Assembly (NCBI RefSeq): GCF_000973725.1
Contig: NZ_CP009621.1
Span: forward strand, 1,958,501-2,022,500
Source: Pontibacter korlensis
GTDB taxonomy: Bacteria > Bacteroidota > Bacteroidia > Cytophagales > Hymenobacteraceae
Reading direction: 5' to 3'
DNA length: 64,000 nt
Positions 49,759-57,360 of the stretch are shown in pieces. Under the pieces are notes generated by a model, which was not told the DNA's origin, ran no database searches, and was given only the letters and a program-made list of their open reading frames with translations. The position numbers and the translations under genes were made by a program. Positions within the stretch are counted from its first letter, which is position 1. Each line of letters starts with the position of its first letter.

Positions 49759-49782
49759 TTTGCTTCATAACTGCAAATTAGT
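49754..49782 (+). terminator. Hairpin spanning the DUF2490 stop codon
   Basis: ACTAATTTGC (49754-49763) pairs perfectly with GCAAATTAGT (49773-49782) around a 9 nt loop. The stop codon TAA is in the left arm. There is no U-run, so it may be a 3' stabiliser rather than a terminator. Confidence 0.45.
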
Positions 49783-49900
49783 CAGCATCTTACCTGATCC
49801 TTTTAATTATTAAATGACATTATTTCATGATTGTGAAGGATAATTTGACTGGTATACTTTTTACTATAAAAAGGGTGTAGATCAGTTTACAGAACAAAAA

Positions 49901-49907
49901 AGGAGGT
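49901..49907 (+). promoter_or_regulatory. Strong Shine-Dalgarno sequence of the Hsp20 gene
   Basis: AGGAGGT is placed 5 nt before the ATG at 49913, an optimal site. It stands out because almost no other gene here has one. Confidence 0.75.
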
Positions 49908-49912
49908 TTAAG

Positions 49913-50416
49913 ATGGGACTAGCTAGATACAACGGCATGCAGGACACAATGCCGAATACATTCAGTTCAATGCTCGATAGATTCTTTAACGAGTCTGTTA
50001 ACTCAAGAAACTTCTCAGGCTTTACACCACACGTGGATGCCTGCGAGACGGAGCGAGGCTTCGAAATTGAGGTTGCGCTGCCAGGTGTGAAGAAGGAGGA
50101 TATCTCAATTGATTTCCAGGAAGGTAAGCTTACTATTACAGGTGAGCGCAAGCTGGAAAAGAAAGAGGAGGGCCGACGCTATCATATGCTGGAAACGCAG
50201 TATGGTTCATTCAGCAGAACTTTCTATCTACCAGATAATGTGAATCCGGATAAAATCTCAGCGCAGTTCAACGATGGTATTCTGCTCGTAAATATTCCAA
50301 AAGATGAGCAAAAGACCATGAAGCGCCAGATCAAGATTTCTGCCGGAGCCGAGAAGGAAACAAAGTCTGAGAAGAAAAAGGAAAAGGTTCTTACTGAGAA
50401 CGGAGAAGCGAAGTAA
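49913..50416 (+). CDS. Hsp20/alpha-crystallin family small heat shock protein
   Basis: A 167-residue ATP-independent holdase. The alpha-crystallin domain spans about residues 40-140 (ETERGFEIEVALPGVKKEDI to FNDGILLVNIPK, with the A-x-x-x-G-[VI]-L type motif), followed by the I-x-I-like RQIKIS and a Lys/Glu-rich tail. It stands alone between terminators, with a strong ribosome binding site. HtrA, another quality-control gene, is next. Confidence 0.94.
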   Translation: MGLARYNGMQDTMPNTFSSMLDRFFNESVNSRNFSGFTPHVDACETERGFEIEVALPGVKKEDISIDFQEGKLTITGERKLEKKEEGRRYHMLETQYGSFSRTFYLPDNVNPDKISAQFNDGILLVNIPKDEQKTMKRQIKISAGAEKETKSEKKKEKVLTENGEAK

Positions 50417-50432
50417 CTGCAAAAGCAACAAG

Positions 50433-50462
50433 AAGAGGCCCAAAAGTTTGGCCTCTTTTTTG
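50433..50462 (+). terminator. Intrinsic terminator after the Hsp20 gene
   Basis: AAGAGGCC (50433-50440) pairs with GGCCTCTT (50450-50457) and is followed by a T-run. Confidence 0.85.
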
Positions 50463-50589
50463 TTTAATAAGAGATGTAGGTAAAATATCTATCGTGCTGC
50501 GTTATACTACCGTATACAGTTATAGCGTTAAGGTTAGTAAGAATATAGCCAATTTAGAATATATAAAATAGTAAAGCTTAAACCATTAT

Positions 50590-52080
50590 ATGAAGACAAG
50601 ACAGTTTATACTTGGCGTTGCGCTTTCGGCCGTGGTGGGCGGCGGTGTGGCTGTTGGTAGCTACAAATTGCTGGAGGATGAAAATAAAGTACAGACAGAA
50701 CAGCAATACCCTACCGTGCGCTACACAAGCGATATGCGCAGCAGTAACACGGTTGTGCCAGAAGGATTAAATTTTATTAAAGCCGCTCAGGTGTCTACGC
50801 CTGCCGTAGTGCACGTGATGACGGAATATAGCGTACGCTCCTCTGACCGATACAGCAGCCCGATGGACCCGTTCCTGCGAGAGTTCTTTGGCGATGGCTT
50901 TGGTCAGAACGTGCCGCGTGGTCCACAAATGGGGTCTGGTTCAGGCGTGATTGTAGCCTCTAACGGTTATATTGTTACCAATAACCACGTAATTGACAGA
51001 GCAGATAAAATAGAGGTAGTGCTGGATGACAAGCGTAAGTATGAAGCTACACTTGTAGGAACAGACCCTACCACAGACATAGCGTTGCTGAAAGTGGAAG
51101 CAGACAACTTGCCAACCATCCGCTACGGTAACTCCGATGACCTGCAAGTAGGGGAGTGGGTGTTAGCGGTAGGTAACCCTATGAACCTGACCTCAACAGT
51201 AACAGCAGGTATTGTAAGTGCCAAAGGCCGGAACATCAATATTTTGCGTACCAGCGCCAACCGGGATATGAGCATTGAGTCTTTCATACAGACTGATGCT
51301 GCTGTAAACCCAGGTAACTCTGGAGGCGCCTTGGTTAACCTGAACGGTGACCTGGTAGGTATAAACACAGCTATTGCCTCTCAGACTGGTTCTTTTGCAG
51401 GCTACTCTTTTGCCGTTCCGTCAGCCATTGTAAGCAAGGTAGTAGATGACCTGCTGAAGTTTGGTGAAGTGCAGCGTGCGCTACTTGGAGCCACTATCCA
51501 GGAGATCGACGCTAACTTTGCGAAGGAAAAAGGCTTGAAAACACTGAATGGTGTTTACATTGCCGGTGTAGAAGAAGGCAGTGGTGCTAAGGAGGCAGGA
51601 CTTCAGGCAGGCGACGTGATTACATCTGTTAACGATGTTAAAGTAGCTAAGTCGTCTCAGTTGCTGGAGCAGATTGCCCGCTACCGCCCTGGTGATAAGG
51701 TTAAGATCGCTTACATCCGCGACGGTAAAAACAAGTCTACCAATGTAACGCTGAAGAACAGGGAGAACAGCACAGAACTAGTGAAGCGTAGCAATGCTAA
51801 AGCCATCACTTTTGACGGTGCTACTTTTGAGCCTGTAAGCAGACAAGAAATGAACAAGCTGGGTATCGACGGTGGTGCCAAGATTTCTGATGTGCGCAAC
51901 AGCAAGTTCCGCGACACAGGTATGAAAGATGGCTTCATCATTACCCGCATCGACAGATACGAGGTACATGAGCCAGCCGATGTAGAGAAACACCTGAAAA
52001 GCTTTAATGGCGGCGTGGTGTATATAGAAGGTGTATATCCTGATGGCCTGAAAGCTTATTACCCTATCGGAAAAGGTTAA
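50590..52080 (+). CDS. degP: HtrA/DegP-type periplasmic serine protease
   Basis: A 496-residue S1C protease. An N-terminal hydrophobic segment (QFILGVALSAVVGGGVAVGS) is a signal anchor or signal peptide. The catalytic triad is His133 (TNNHVID), Asp163 (TDIALLKV) and Ser244 (NPGNSGGALVN). Two PDZ-type domains follow: the first (about residues 295-390) has GVEEGSGAKEAGLQAGDVI; the second is more divergent. It degrades or refolds misfolded envelope proteins. degP, degQ and degS paralogs cannot be told apart with certainty. Confidence 0.93.
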   Translation: MKTRQFILGVALSAVVGGGVAVGSYKLLEDENKVQTEQQYPTVRYTSDMRSSNTVVPEGLNFIKAAQVSTPAVVHVMTEYSVRSSDRYSSPMDPFLREFFGDGFGQNVPRGPQMGSGSGVIVASNGYIVTNNHVIDRADKIEVVLDDKRKYEATLVGTDPTTDIALLKVEADNLPTIRYGNSDDLQVGEWVLAVGNPMNLTSTVTAGIVSAKGRNINILRTSANRDMSIESFIQTDAAVNPGNSGGALVNLNGDLVGINTAIASQTGSFAGYSFAVPSAIVSKVVDDLLKFGEVQRALLGATIQEIDANFAKEKGLKTLNGVYIAGVEEGSGAKEAGLQAGDVITSVNDVKVAKSSQLLEQIARYRPGDKVKIAYIRDGKNKSTNVTLKNRENSTELVKRSNAKAITFDGATFEPVSRQEMNKLGIDGGAKISDVRNSKFRDTGMKDGFIITRIDRYEVHEPADVEKHLKSFNGGVVYIEGVYPDGLKAYYPIGKG

Positions 52081-52102
52081 TCAGCTTAAGGAGTGGACAT
52101 AG

Positions 52103-52133
52103 AAAGCTTCTGCAATCTTGCAGAAGCTTTTTT
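52103..52133 (+). terminator. Intrinsic terminator after degP
   Basis: AAAGCTTCTGCA (52103-52114) pairs perfectly with TGCAGAAGCTTT (52119-52130) around an ATCT loop, followed by TTTATTTTTT. Confidence 0.92.
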
Positions 52134-52147
52134 ATTTTTTAGCTTTG
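52117..52147 (+). promoter_or_regulatory. Promoter of the aldehyde dehydrogenase gene, overlapping the degP terminator
   Basis: CTTG (52117-52120) and TAGCTTTG (52140-52147) are 19 nt apart. The -33 box lies within the degP terminator hairpin. The leader to the ATG at 52186 is about 30 nt. Confidence 0.65.
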
Positions 52148-52185
52148 TAAGAGACCCTTGCAAACTCACAAAAAGAAATAAAACG

Positions 52186-53763
52186 ATGAAACAGACGATA
52201 GAATCATTGCCGCTGGTGAAGGAAATAACAGATGTACTTCAGCAGTTAGGTATAAAAGAAGTTAATCCTGCCTACAGTACCGGCCTTGTTTGGGGTGGGC
52301 ACGAAGGTCGCTCAACCCGTACTATAACCTCTCCTGCAGACGGAAACACTATTGCCACTGTAAACATGGCGAACGCAGATGATTACGACCAAGTAGTACA
52401 GACAGCTCAGGAAGCATTTAAGGTATGGCGCAAGACTCCGGCTCCAAAGCGTGGCGAGGTTGTGCGCCAGATCGGTGACAGACTGCGCAAGCACAAAGAG
52501 GCGTTGGGGAAACTGGTAAGCTATGAGATGGGCAAAATTTATCAGGAGGGCCTGGGCGAGGTGCAGGAGATGATTGACATCTGCGATTTTGCTGTGGGTC
52601 TGTCGCGCCAGCTGCATGGCTTTACCATGCACTCAGAGCGTCCGCAGCACCGTATGTATGAGCAATACCACCCTCTGGGTATTGTAGGTGTTATCTCTGC
52701 TTTCAACTTCCCGGTGGCAGTATGGAGCTGGAACGCTATGCTGGCTGCAGTGTGCGGCGATGTGATCATCTGGAAACCATCTGAGAAAACGCCGCTCACA
52801 GGCGTTGCTTGTCAGCATATTATACGTGAGGTGCTAACCGAGAATGAGCTTCCGGAAGGCATTTTCAACCTGATTATTGGTGATGCTGAAATCGGTAGCC
52901 TGATGAGCCATGACAAGCGCGTGCCGTTGGTATCAGCAACAGGTTCTACGCACATGGGTAAGAAAGTAGGCGAAGCGGTAGGAGCACGCTTAGGTAAATC
53001 TCTCCTGGAGCTGGGAGGTAACAATGCTATTATACTAACTGAGAATGCTGACCTGGAGATGGCACTACGTGCTATTGTGTTCGGGGCAGTGGGTACTTGT
53101 GGCCAGCGTTGTACTTCTACCCGTCGTCTTATCATCCATGAGAATATCTATGATCAGGTAAAAGAGCGCCTCTTGAAAGTGTACCCTAACCTGCCTATTG
53201 GTCATCCGCTGGACAGCACGACATTGATTGGCCCACTTATCGATAAAGATGCTGTAAATGCTTTCTCTAATGCGCTGGAGAAAGTACAGCAAGAAGGTGG
53301 TACGCTGTTAACAGGTGGAGAGGTGTTGAGCGGCGATGGCTTTGAGACGGGTACCTATGTGAAGCCAGCTATCGTAGAGGCTGAGAATCATTATGAGATG
53401 GTGCAGGAGGAAACATTTGCTCCAATCCTGTACCTGATAAAATATAGCGGTGAGGTGGAGAACGCTATTGAAATTCAGAATGGCGTACGTCAGGGTCTGT
53501 CCTCTGCTATATTCTCAACTAGCCTCCTGGAAACAGAAGCTTTCCTGAGCCACTGGGGTTCTGACTGTGGAATTGCCAATGTTAACATTGGTACCTCGGG
53601 AGCCGAAATCGGTGGTGCTTTTGGTGGCGAGAAAGAAACAGGCGGAGGCCGTGAATCTGGCTCCGATGCATGGAAAGTATACATGCGCCGCCAGACCAAC
53701 ACCATTAACTATAGCCGCGAGTTGCCACTAGCCCAAGGTATCAAGTTCGATATCATGGACTAA
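52186..53763 (+). CDS. Aldehyde dehydrogenase, ALDH7 (antiquitin/AmaB) type
   Basis: An NAD-dependent aldehyde dehydrogenase of 525 residues. The general base is in LLELGGNNA and the catalytic Cys in GTCGQRCTSTRRL near residue 310. The family branch is indicated by the NPAYSTGLVWGG opening and the SGAEIGGAFGGEKETGGGRE segment, typical of alpha-aminoadipic semialdehyde (piperideine-6-carboxylate) dehydrogenases of lysine degradation. The pathway assignment is by family. ATG 52186 is chosen as the start; the open frame upstream runs through the degP terminator and is not coding. Confidence 0.92.
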   Translation: MKQTIESLPLVKEITDVLQQLGIKEVNPAYSTGLVWGGHEGRSTRTITSPADGNTIATVNMANADDYDQVVQTAQEAFKVWRKTPAPKRGEVVRQIGDRLRKHKEALGKLVSYEMGKIYQEGLGEVQEMIDICDFAVGLSRQLHGFTMHSERPQHRMYEQYHPLGIVGVISAFNFPVAVWSWNAMLAAVCGDVIIWKPSEKTPLTGVACQHIIREVLTENELPEGIFNLIIGDAEIGSLMSHDKRVPLVSATGSTHMGKKVGEAVGARLGKSLLELGGNNAIILTENADLEMALRAIVFGAVGTCGQRCTSTRRLIIHENIYDQVKERLLKVYPNLPIGHPLDSTTLIGPLIDKDAVNAFSNALEKVQQEGGTLLTGGEVLSGDGFETGTYVKPAIVEAENHYEMVQEETFAPILYLIKYSGEVENAIEIQNGVRQGLSSAIFSTSLLETEAFLSHWGSDCGIANVNIGTSGAEIGGAFGGEKETGGGRESGSDAWKVYMRRQTNTINYSRELPLAQGIKFDIMD

Positions 53764-53800
53764 GGCTACAGGATGCTTTCAGCATCATTAGGCTACATAT

Positions 53801-53843
53801 AAACAAAAAAGCCAGCTCTATAAAAGGGCTGGCTTTTTTGTTT
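53801..53843 (+). terminator. Intrinsic terminator after the aldehyde dehydrogenase gene
   Basis: 53801-53818 pairs with 53826-53843: an 18 bp stem with one G-U pair (AAACAAAAAAGCCAGC against GCTGGCTTTTTTGTTT at its core), loop of 7 nt, T-run inside the right arm. Confidence 0.92.
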
Positions 53844-54020
53844 AGCAGTGTTCATATCTTTATCTGTACCCATCAGCTGTTTGGCGCTACAGTTTATATA
53901 CAGGAATGAGAGATTGTACCAGGTGCTTCTACAGTTCTTTCTCAAATCTGATTCCTTTGTTGTCGCAGTAAGCCATCTTCTTCCTTATCTACTCTTCCGC
54001 GAATTTGTACATCTGTTCAC

Positions 54021-54217
54021 TTATCCACATTTGTGCATAAATAGTATGTGGATATGTGGAAAACTGTTGTTTATACCTGCAGCTTGAGTACTGAAGGAGT
54101 AGCTACAGGAGTAACCACTTCCTATGTTATCCCATAATATATATTGTAAGACAAAGAAGATGAAGAAGATATAGCGTTTTAACATTATCCACAAACAGGT
54201 GTGGATTGTGTGGAAAA
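54021..54217. other. Cluster of DnaA boxes, origin-like or DnaA-binding locus
   Basis: Exact TTATCCACA occurs at 54021-54029 and 54185-54193 on the plus strand. TTATGCACA is on the minus strand at 54032-54040. One-mismatch boxes on the minus strand are ATATCCACA (54047-54055), TTTTCCACA (54055-54063) and TTTTCCACA (54209-54217), with a two-mismatch box at 54200-54208. The sites form two similar modules (forward box, then TGTGGAT and TGTGGAAAA) on either side of an AT-rich stretch. This is the layout of a bipartite oriC or another DnaA-binding locus. No dnaA gene is adjacent, and the highly expressed operons on both sides are transcribed toward this point, which argues against a plain origin. 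Confidence 0.6.
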
Positions 54218-54269
54218 GTTAGTTAACGAAAAACATCTTGAAAAATTTTGCAACTTGATGCAACCTCAA

Positions 54270-54342
54270 GTAAACGGGCTTGTCTTTAGTGTAGATTGAA
54301 TGAGGCAGAATGGGAGAGTAATATAAGCATGTAAACGGGCTT
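54270..54342 (+). repeat. Direct repeat GTAAACGGGCTT upstream of the sigma factor gene
   Basis: The 12-mer occurs at 54270-54281 and 54331-54342, 61 bp apart. The second copy runs into the palindrome TTAACCGGTTAA (54341-54352), which ends 10 nt before the TTG start. They are candidates for regulator binding or for the autoregulated promoter of an ECF sigma factor. Confidence 0.55.
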
Positions 54343-54362
54343 AACCGGTTAAACAGAAGATA

Positions 54363-54920
54363 TTGGAAAAACTAGGATATCAGGATGTAAACCACCAGGT
54401 GGTAGAACGCTGTAAGAGCGGAGACCACAGGGCGCAGTATGAGCTGTATAAGCTTTACTCGAAAGCCATGTTTAACGTGAGCATGCGCATAACAAACGAT
54501 TATGCCGAAGCCGAGGATGTATTACAGGAAGCATTTATAAGTGCCTTTAAGAACCTGCATAGTTATAAAGGTGAGGCAAGCTTTGGCAGTTGGCTAAAGA
54601 AGATAGTGGTGAACGCAGCCATAAATGCTATCCGGAAGCGCCGTGCAGAGCTGGTACCGATGGACGAAAGAGTTGTGGAAGATGTGCCTGATGAAGTATC
54701 GGAGGATGACTCGGAGTGGCAGGTTGAGCAAGTGCGGAGAGCAATTCAGAAACTGCCAGATGGCTATAGGGTTGTACTAAGTTTATACTTGCTGGAGGGC
54801 TACGATCATGCTGAGATAGGAGAGGTGCTGGGTATATCAGAATCAACTTCTAAGTCGCAATATAGCCGGGCACGGAAGAAGTTACTGGAGATAATGAGAG
54901 AGCCGCAGTTTGTGGCCTGA
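54363..54920 (+). CDS. ECF-type RNA polymerase sigma factor
   Basis: A 185-residue sigma factor with region 2 (YSKAMFNVSMRITNDYAEAEDVLQEAF, split over residues 32-60) and region 4 (LPDGYRVVLSLYLLEGYDHAEI, then GISESTSKSQYSRARKKL) and no regions 1 or 3. An in-frame stop at 54342-54344 and the lack of an ATG make TTG 54363 the start. A probable anti-sigma gene follows after 35 bp, the standard ECF arrangement, so activity is likely held by a membrane-bound inhibitor. Confidence 0.93.
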   Translation: MEKLGYQDVNHQVVERCKSGDHRAQYELYKLYSKAMFNVSMRITNDYAEAEDVLQEAFISAFKNLHSYKGEASFGSWLKKIVVNAAINAIRKRRAELVPMDERVVEDVPDEVSEDDSEWQVEQVRRAIQKLPDGYRVVLSLYLLEGYDHAEIGEVLGISESTSKSQYSRARKKLLEIMREPQFVA

Positions 54921-54955
54921 AACATAAAGGTAAGAACATATGATGCATTACTACC

Positions 54956-55597
54956 ATGAAAGATAGATTAGAAAAATTTGTGCAAGATAACCGGGAGGAG
55001 TTTGATGTATTCGAGCCCCGGCAGGAGCTGTGGCAGCAGATATGCCATGAGCTTCCAAATAATACACCCGAAAAAGAGACTAAGGTAATCAAGTTTAACT
55101 TTGGCGACCGTGCTAGCTTCAGTGCAGATTTCTTCTTTATGCGTGTGGCAGCAGCCATTATACTTCTTCTGGGCTGTGGCCTTACTATCTTCCTGATGAA
55201 GCAGCAAACTCCTGATACAGCCAACACGCTAGCTGCTAACACAACCTTGCCAAGCGTAAGCGCTATCGCACCAGAGTTGCCAGAGGTAGAGGCATATTAT
55301 GTAAGCCAGATAGAAGCAAAGAAATCAGAGCTTAGCGATTATGACCTGAAGGTGCTGGGTCTAGACGAGCAGCAGGTAATAGATAAAGAGCTTGCTCGCC
55401 TCGACAGCAGCTACAATCAGCTTAAAAAGCAGCTTTATACTTCTCCTAACACCGATGAAATAGTAGGCAGCCTTATCCAGAACCTGCAGATACGGATTAA
55501 GGTGCTGAACCGCCAATTGGAAGTACTCCAGAATCTGGAGAAAATGAAACAAGAGCCTATTCAAGAACCACAAAAAGATGAAACCACAAATGTATAA
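54956..55597 (+). CDS. Probable anti-sigma factor, single-pass membrane protein
   Basis: A 213-residue protein with an N-terminal cytoplasmic part of about 60 residues (KDRLEKFVQDNREEFDVFEP), one membrane segment near residues 62-82 (MRVAAAIILLLGCGLTIFLM), and a C-terminal periplasmic region with helical coiled-coil character (YNQLKKQLYTSPNTDEIV, then RIKVLNRQLEVLQNLEKMKQ). No zinc-binding anti-sigma motif HxxxCxxC is visible. The anti-sigma role is inferred from topology and position. Its end overlaps the next gene by 20 bases. Confidence 0.72.
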   Translation: MKDRLEKFVQDNREEFDVFEPRQELWQQICHELPNNTPEKETKVIKFNFGDRASFSADFFFMRVAAAIILLLGCGLTIFLMKQQTPDTANTLAANTTLPSVSAIAPELPEVEAYYVSQIEAKKSELSDYDLKVLGLDEQQVIDKELARLDSSYNQLKKQLYTSPNTDEIVGSLIQNLQIRIKVLNRQLEVLQNLEKMKQEPIQEPQKDETTNV

Positions 55598-56783
55598 TTC
55601 TCTACGCCTTTTGTTGGTGCTGGCTATAACGCCCATAATGGCGTTGGCACAGCCCACAAGACCAGCACCTTGTCCGGATATGTCAATTGATTTTTCTGGA
55701 TTAGTACTTGAGGAAATCAAAATAGAAAGGCTGGCGGACATGCGGGAACTAAAACACCTGGCTGCACTGGAAAGCCTGTCGGACTTAAAAAATCTGGCTG
55801 ATCTGAAAGACTTACCGGAAATGAAACACCTGGTGGTAGTGGGCCAGACAGGAGCCATCAATCAAACAGATAGCCCCGAGTCAGAAGCGGCCATGTTTAA
55901 CGCAGAAAAGCGCAAGACCATTGATAAGACCTTTAAGGTAAGCAGCAAAGATGTATTGAACATCGAAAACCAGTGGGGTAAGGTGCACGTGAATACCTGG
56001 GACAAAAATGAGATGAGGGTAAAGGTAGACATCATTGCCCGTGCCAGCACCGATGCAAGAGCACAGGAGATTCTCAATAGCGTAAGTGTACAGGAAAGCC
56101 GTGATGGAAACACATACTTCTTTCGTACCAAAAAAGAGCCGATACGCATCAGTGATCATAATAGCAACAGAGGTCTTGAGATAAACTATACCATCTACAT
56201 GCCAGCTGAGAATGCCATTGCAGTGAAGAATAGCTTTGGCGATGTATACCTGGCATCGCTTAAAGGCAAGGCAGACATAGACGTAAAACACGGAACTTTT
56301 AAATGTGACCGTCTGACAAATTCTGGCAATACAGTAAAGCTAACCTATGGCTCCGGAAGCTGTGGTTACATTAATGGTGGAGTTATCAGTGTGGCCTATG
56401 CCGATATGAAGGTAGCCGAGGCCGGCGGCTTACAGGGTACCTCTAAGTATAGCGACTTTAGTGTGGGCAGTCTGGAGGATGTAATGGAGATGGATGTGAA
56501 GTACGGATCCTTTAGAATTGATAACATCAGCAAAAACATACGCAAGATTTCACTAGATAGCGGCTTTACACCCCTTAACCTGAACTTTGCAGACAATACC
56601 GCTTTCAACTTCGACGTGAATGTGCAGTTCGGTAACTTTAATGTAGATAAGTCGTTGGTTACTATAACATCTCTTGAAAAGAGCTACACTTCGGCTGAAT
56701 ACAAAGGCCGGTTTGGTGGCACTTCGCCAAAGGGGGTAGTAAGTATAAACTCCAAGTATGGTGACGTGAAGTTTACGAAATAG
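55578..56783 (+). CDS. Secreted DUF4097-like beta-helical protein with a leucine-triplet tract
   Basis: A 401-residue exported protein with a signal peptide ending in ALAQ near residue 25. Residues 52-85 show Leu or Met at every third position, twelve in a row. From about residue 110 there are short repeated strand motifs (NIENQWGKVHVNTWD, AVKNSFGDVYLASLKGKADI, MDVKYGSFRIDNISK) typical of the putative adhesin/beta-helix DUF4097 type. It overlaps the anti-sigma gene by 20 bases, so it belongs to the same transcript and may be the envelope sensor or the effector of the sigma system. Confidence 0.75.
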   Translation: MKPQMYNSLRLLLVLAITPIMALAQPTRPAPCPDMSIDFSGLVLEEIKIERLADMRELKHLAALESLSDLKNLADLKDLPEMKHLVVVGQTGAINQTDSPESEAAMFNAEKRKTIDKTFKVSSKDVLNIENQWGKVHVNTWDKNEMRVKVDIIARASTDARAQEILNSVSVQESRDGNTYFFRTKKEPIRISDHNSNRGLEINYTIYMPAENAIAVKNSFGDVYLASLKGKADIDVKHGTFKCDRLTNSGNTVKLTYGSGSCGYINGGVISVAYADMKVAEAGGLQGTSKYSDFSVGSLEDVMEMDVKYGSFRIDNISKNIRKISLDSGFTPLNLNFADNTAFNFDVNVQFGNFNVDKSLVTITSLEKSYTSAEYKGRFGGTSPKGVVSINSKYGDVKFTK

Positions 56784-56817
56784 ATAAACACATTATAGAT
56801 AGTTTGTTTAAGGTGAT

Positions 56818-56852
56818 AGAAGAGCTGGCAGTAGTCAGCTCTTCTTGTTTTT
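56818..56852 (+). terminator. Intrinsic terminator of the sigma factor operon
   Basis: AGAAGAGCTG (56818-56827) pairs perfectly with CAGCTCTTCT (56836-56845), loop of 8 nt, followed by TGTTTTT. Confidence 0.88.
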
Positions 56853-56896
56853 AGATGTACAAGGTTAGCACTCTCTATTAATACGTATATTTGAGT

Positions 56897-57322
56897 ATGG
56901 CAACAAACAAAGAACTTCTTAACTCAAACAAAGCACCTGAGCCGGTAGGGCTATATCCTCATGCGCGGCGGGTAGGCACTCTTCTTTTTCTGTCGGGAGT
57001 AGGGCCACGGGAGAGAGGCTCCAAGACAATACCGGGTGTTGAGCTGGACGAGCAGGGTAATATCCTGAGCTACGATATAGAAGCCCAATGCCATTCTGTA
57101 TTCCGTAATGTACGGGCAATTCTGGAAGATGCCGGCTCCAGTTGGGATAGCCTGGTAGACGTAACTGTTTTTCTGACAAACATGAAAGACGACTTCGCTA
57201 CCTACAACCGTTTATATGCCGAGTACTTTGCAGATAATCAACCCTGCCGTACTACAGTGGAGGTAAATAAACTTCCGACCCCCATTGCCATCGAGCTGAA
57301 GTGTATCGCTATGATAGACTAA
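56897..57322 (+). CDS. RidA family protein (YjgF/YER057c/UK114)
   Basis: A 141-residue protein of the RidA fold. Members deaminate reactive enamine/imine intermediates or have other roles. The arginine that binds the carboxylate of the substrate is in NQPCRTTVEVNKLP near residue 118, and FLSGVGPRE and DVTVFLTNMKDDF are usual. The RidA-specific enamine deaminase motif is only partly matched, so it may be another subfamily. ATG 56897 is used; a TTG six bases earlier is possible. It precedes the MutS-like gene by 38 bp. Confidence 0.85.
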   Translation: MATNKELLNSNKAPEPVGLYPHARRVGTLLFLSGVGPRERGSKTIPGVELDEQGNILSYDIEAQCHSVFRNVRAILEDAGSSWDSLVDVTVFLTNMKDDFATYNRLYAEYFADNQPCRTTVEVNKLPTPIAIELKCIAMID

Positions 57323-57360
57323 GCGGTGGCGTTTCTATAGATAGATCAAAATAAAGACTT

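Larger units (their letters stand above)
53764..54362. other. Gene-free 600 bp region
   Basis: No convincing gene lies here. An open frame of 79 codons (53848-54087) reads through the DnaA-box area, has no ribosome binding site and no recognisable similarity. The region holds the ALDH terminator, a cluster of DnaA boxes, an AT-rich stretch (around 54125-54150), a repeated 12-mer and a palindrome before the sigma factor gene. Confidence 0.7.

Noticed and set aside
53848-54087. Open frame of 79 codons in the 53.8-54.4 kb gap
   Set aside because: It crosses the DnaA-box cluster, has low-complexity hydrophobic content, no ribosome binding site and no recognisable similarity; other frames are equally open in this AT-rich area.
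56886-56893. TATATTTG box just before the RidA gene
   Set aside because: It matches the -7 consensus but ends 3 nt before the ATG, so transcription would begin after the start codon.
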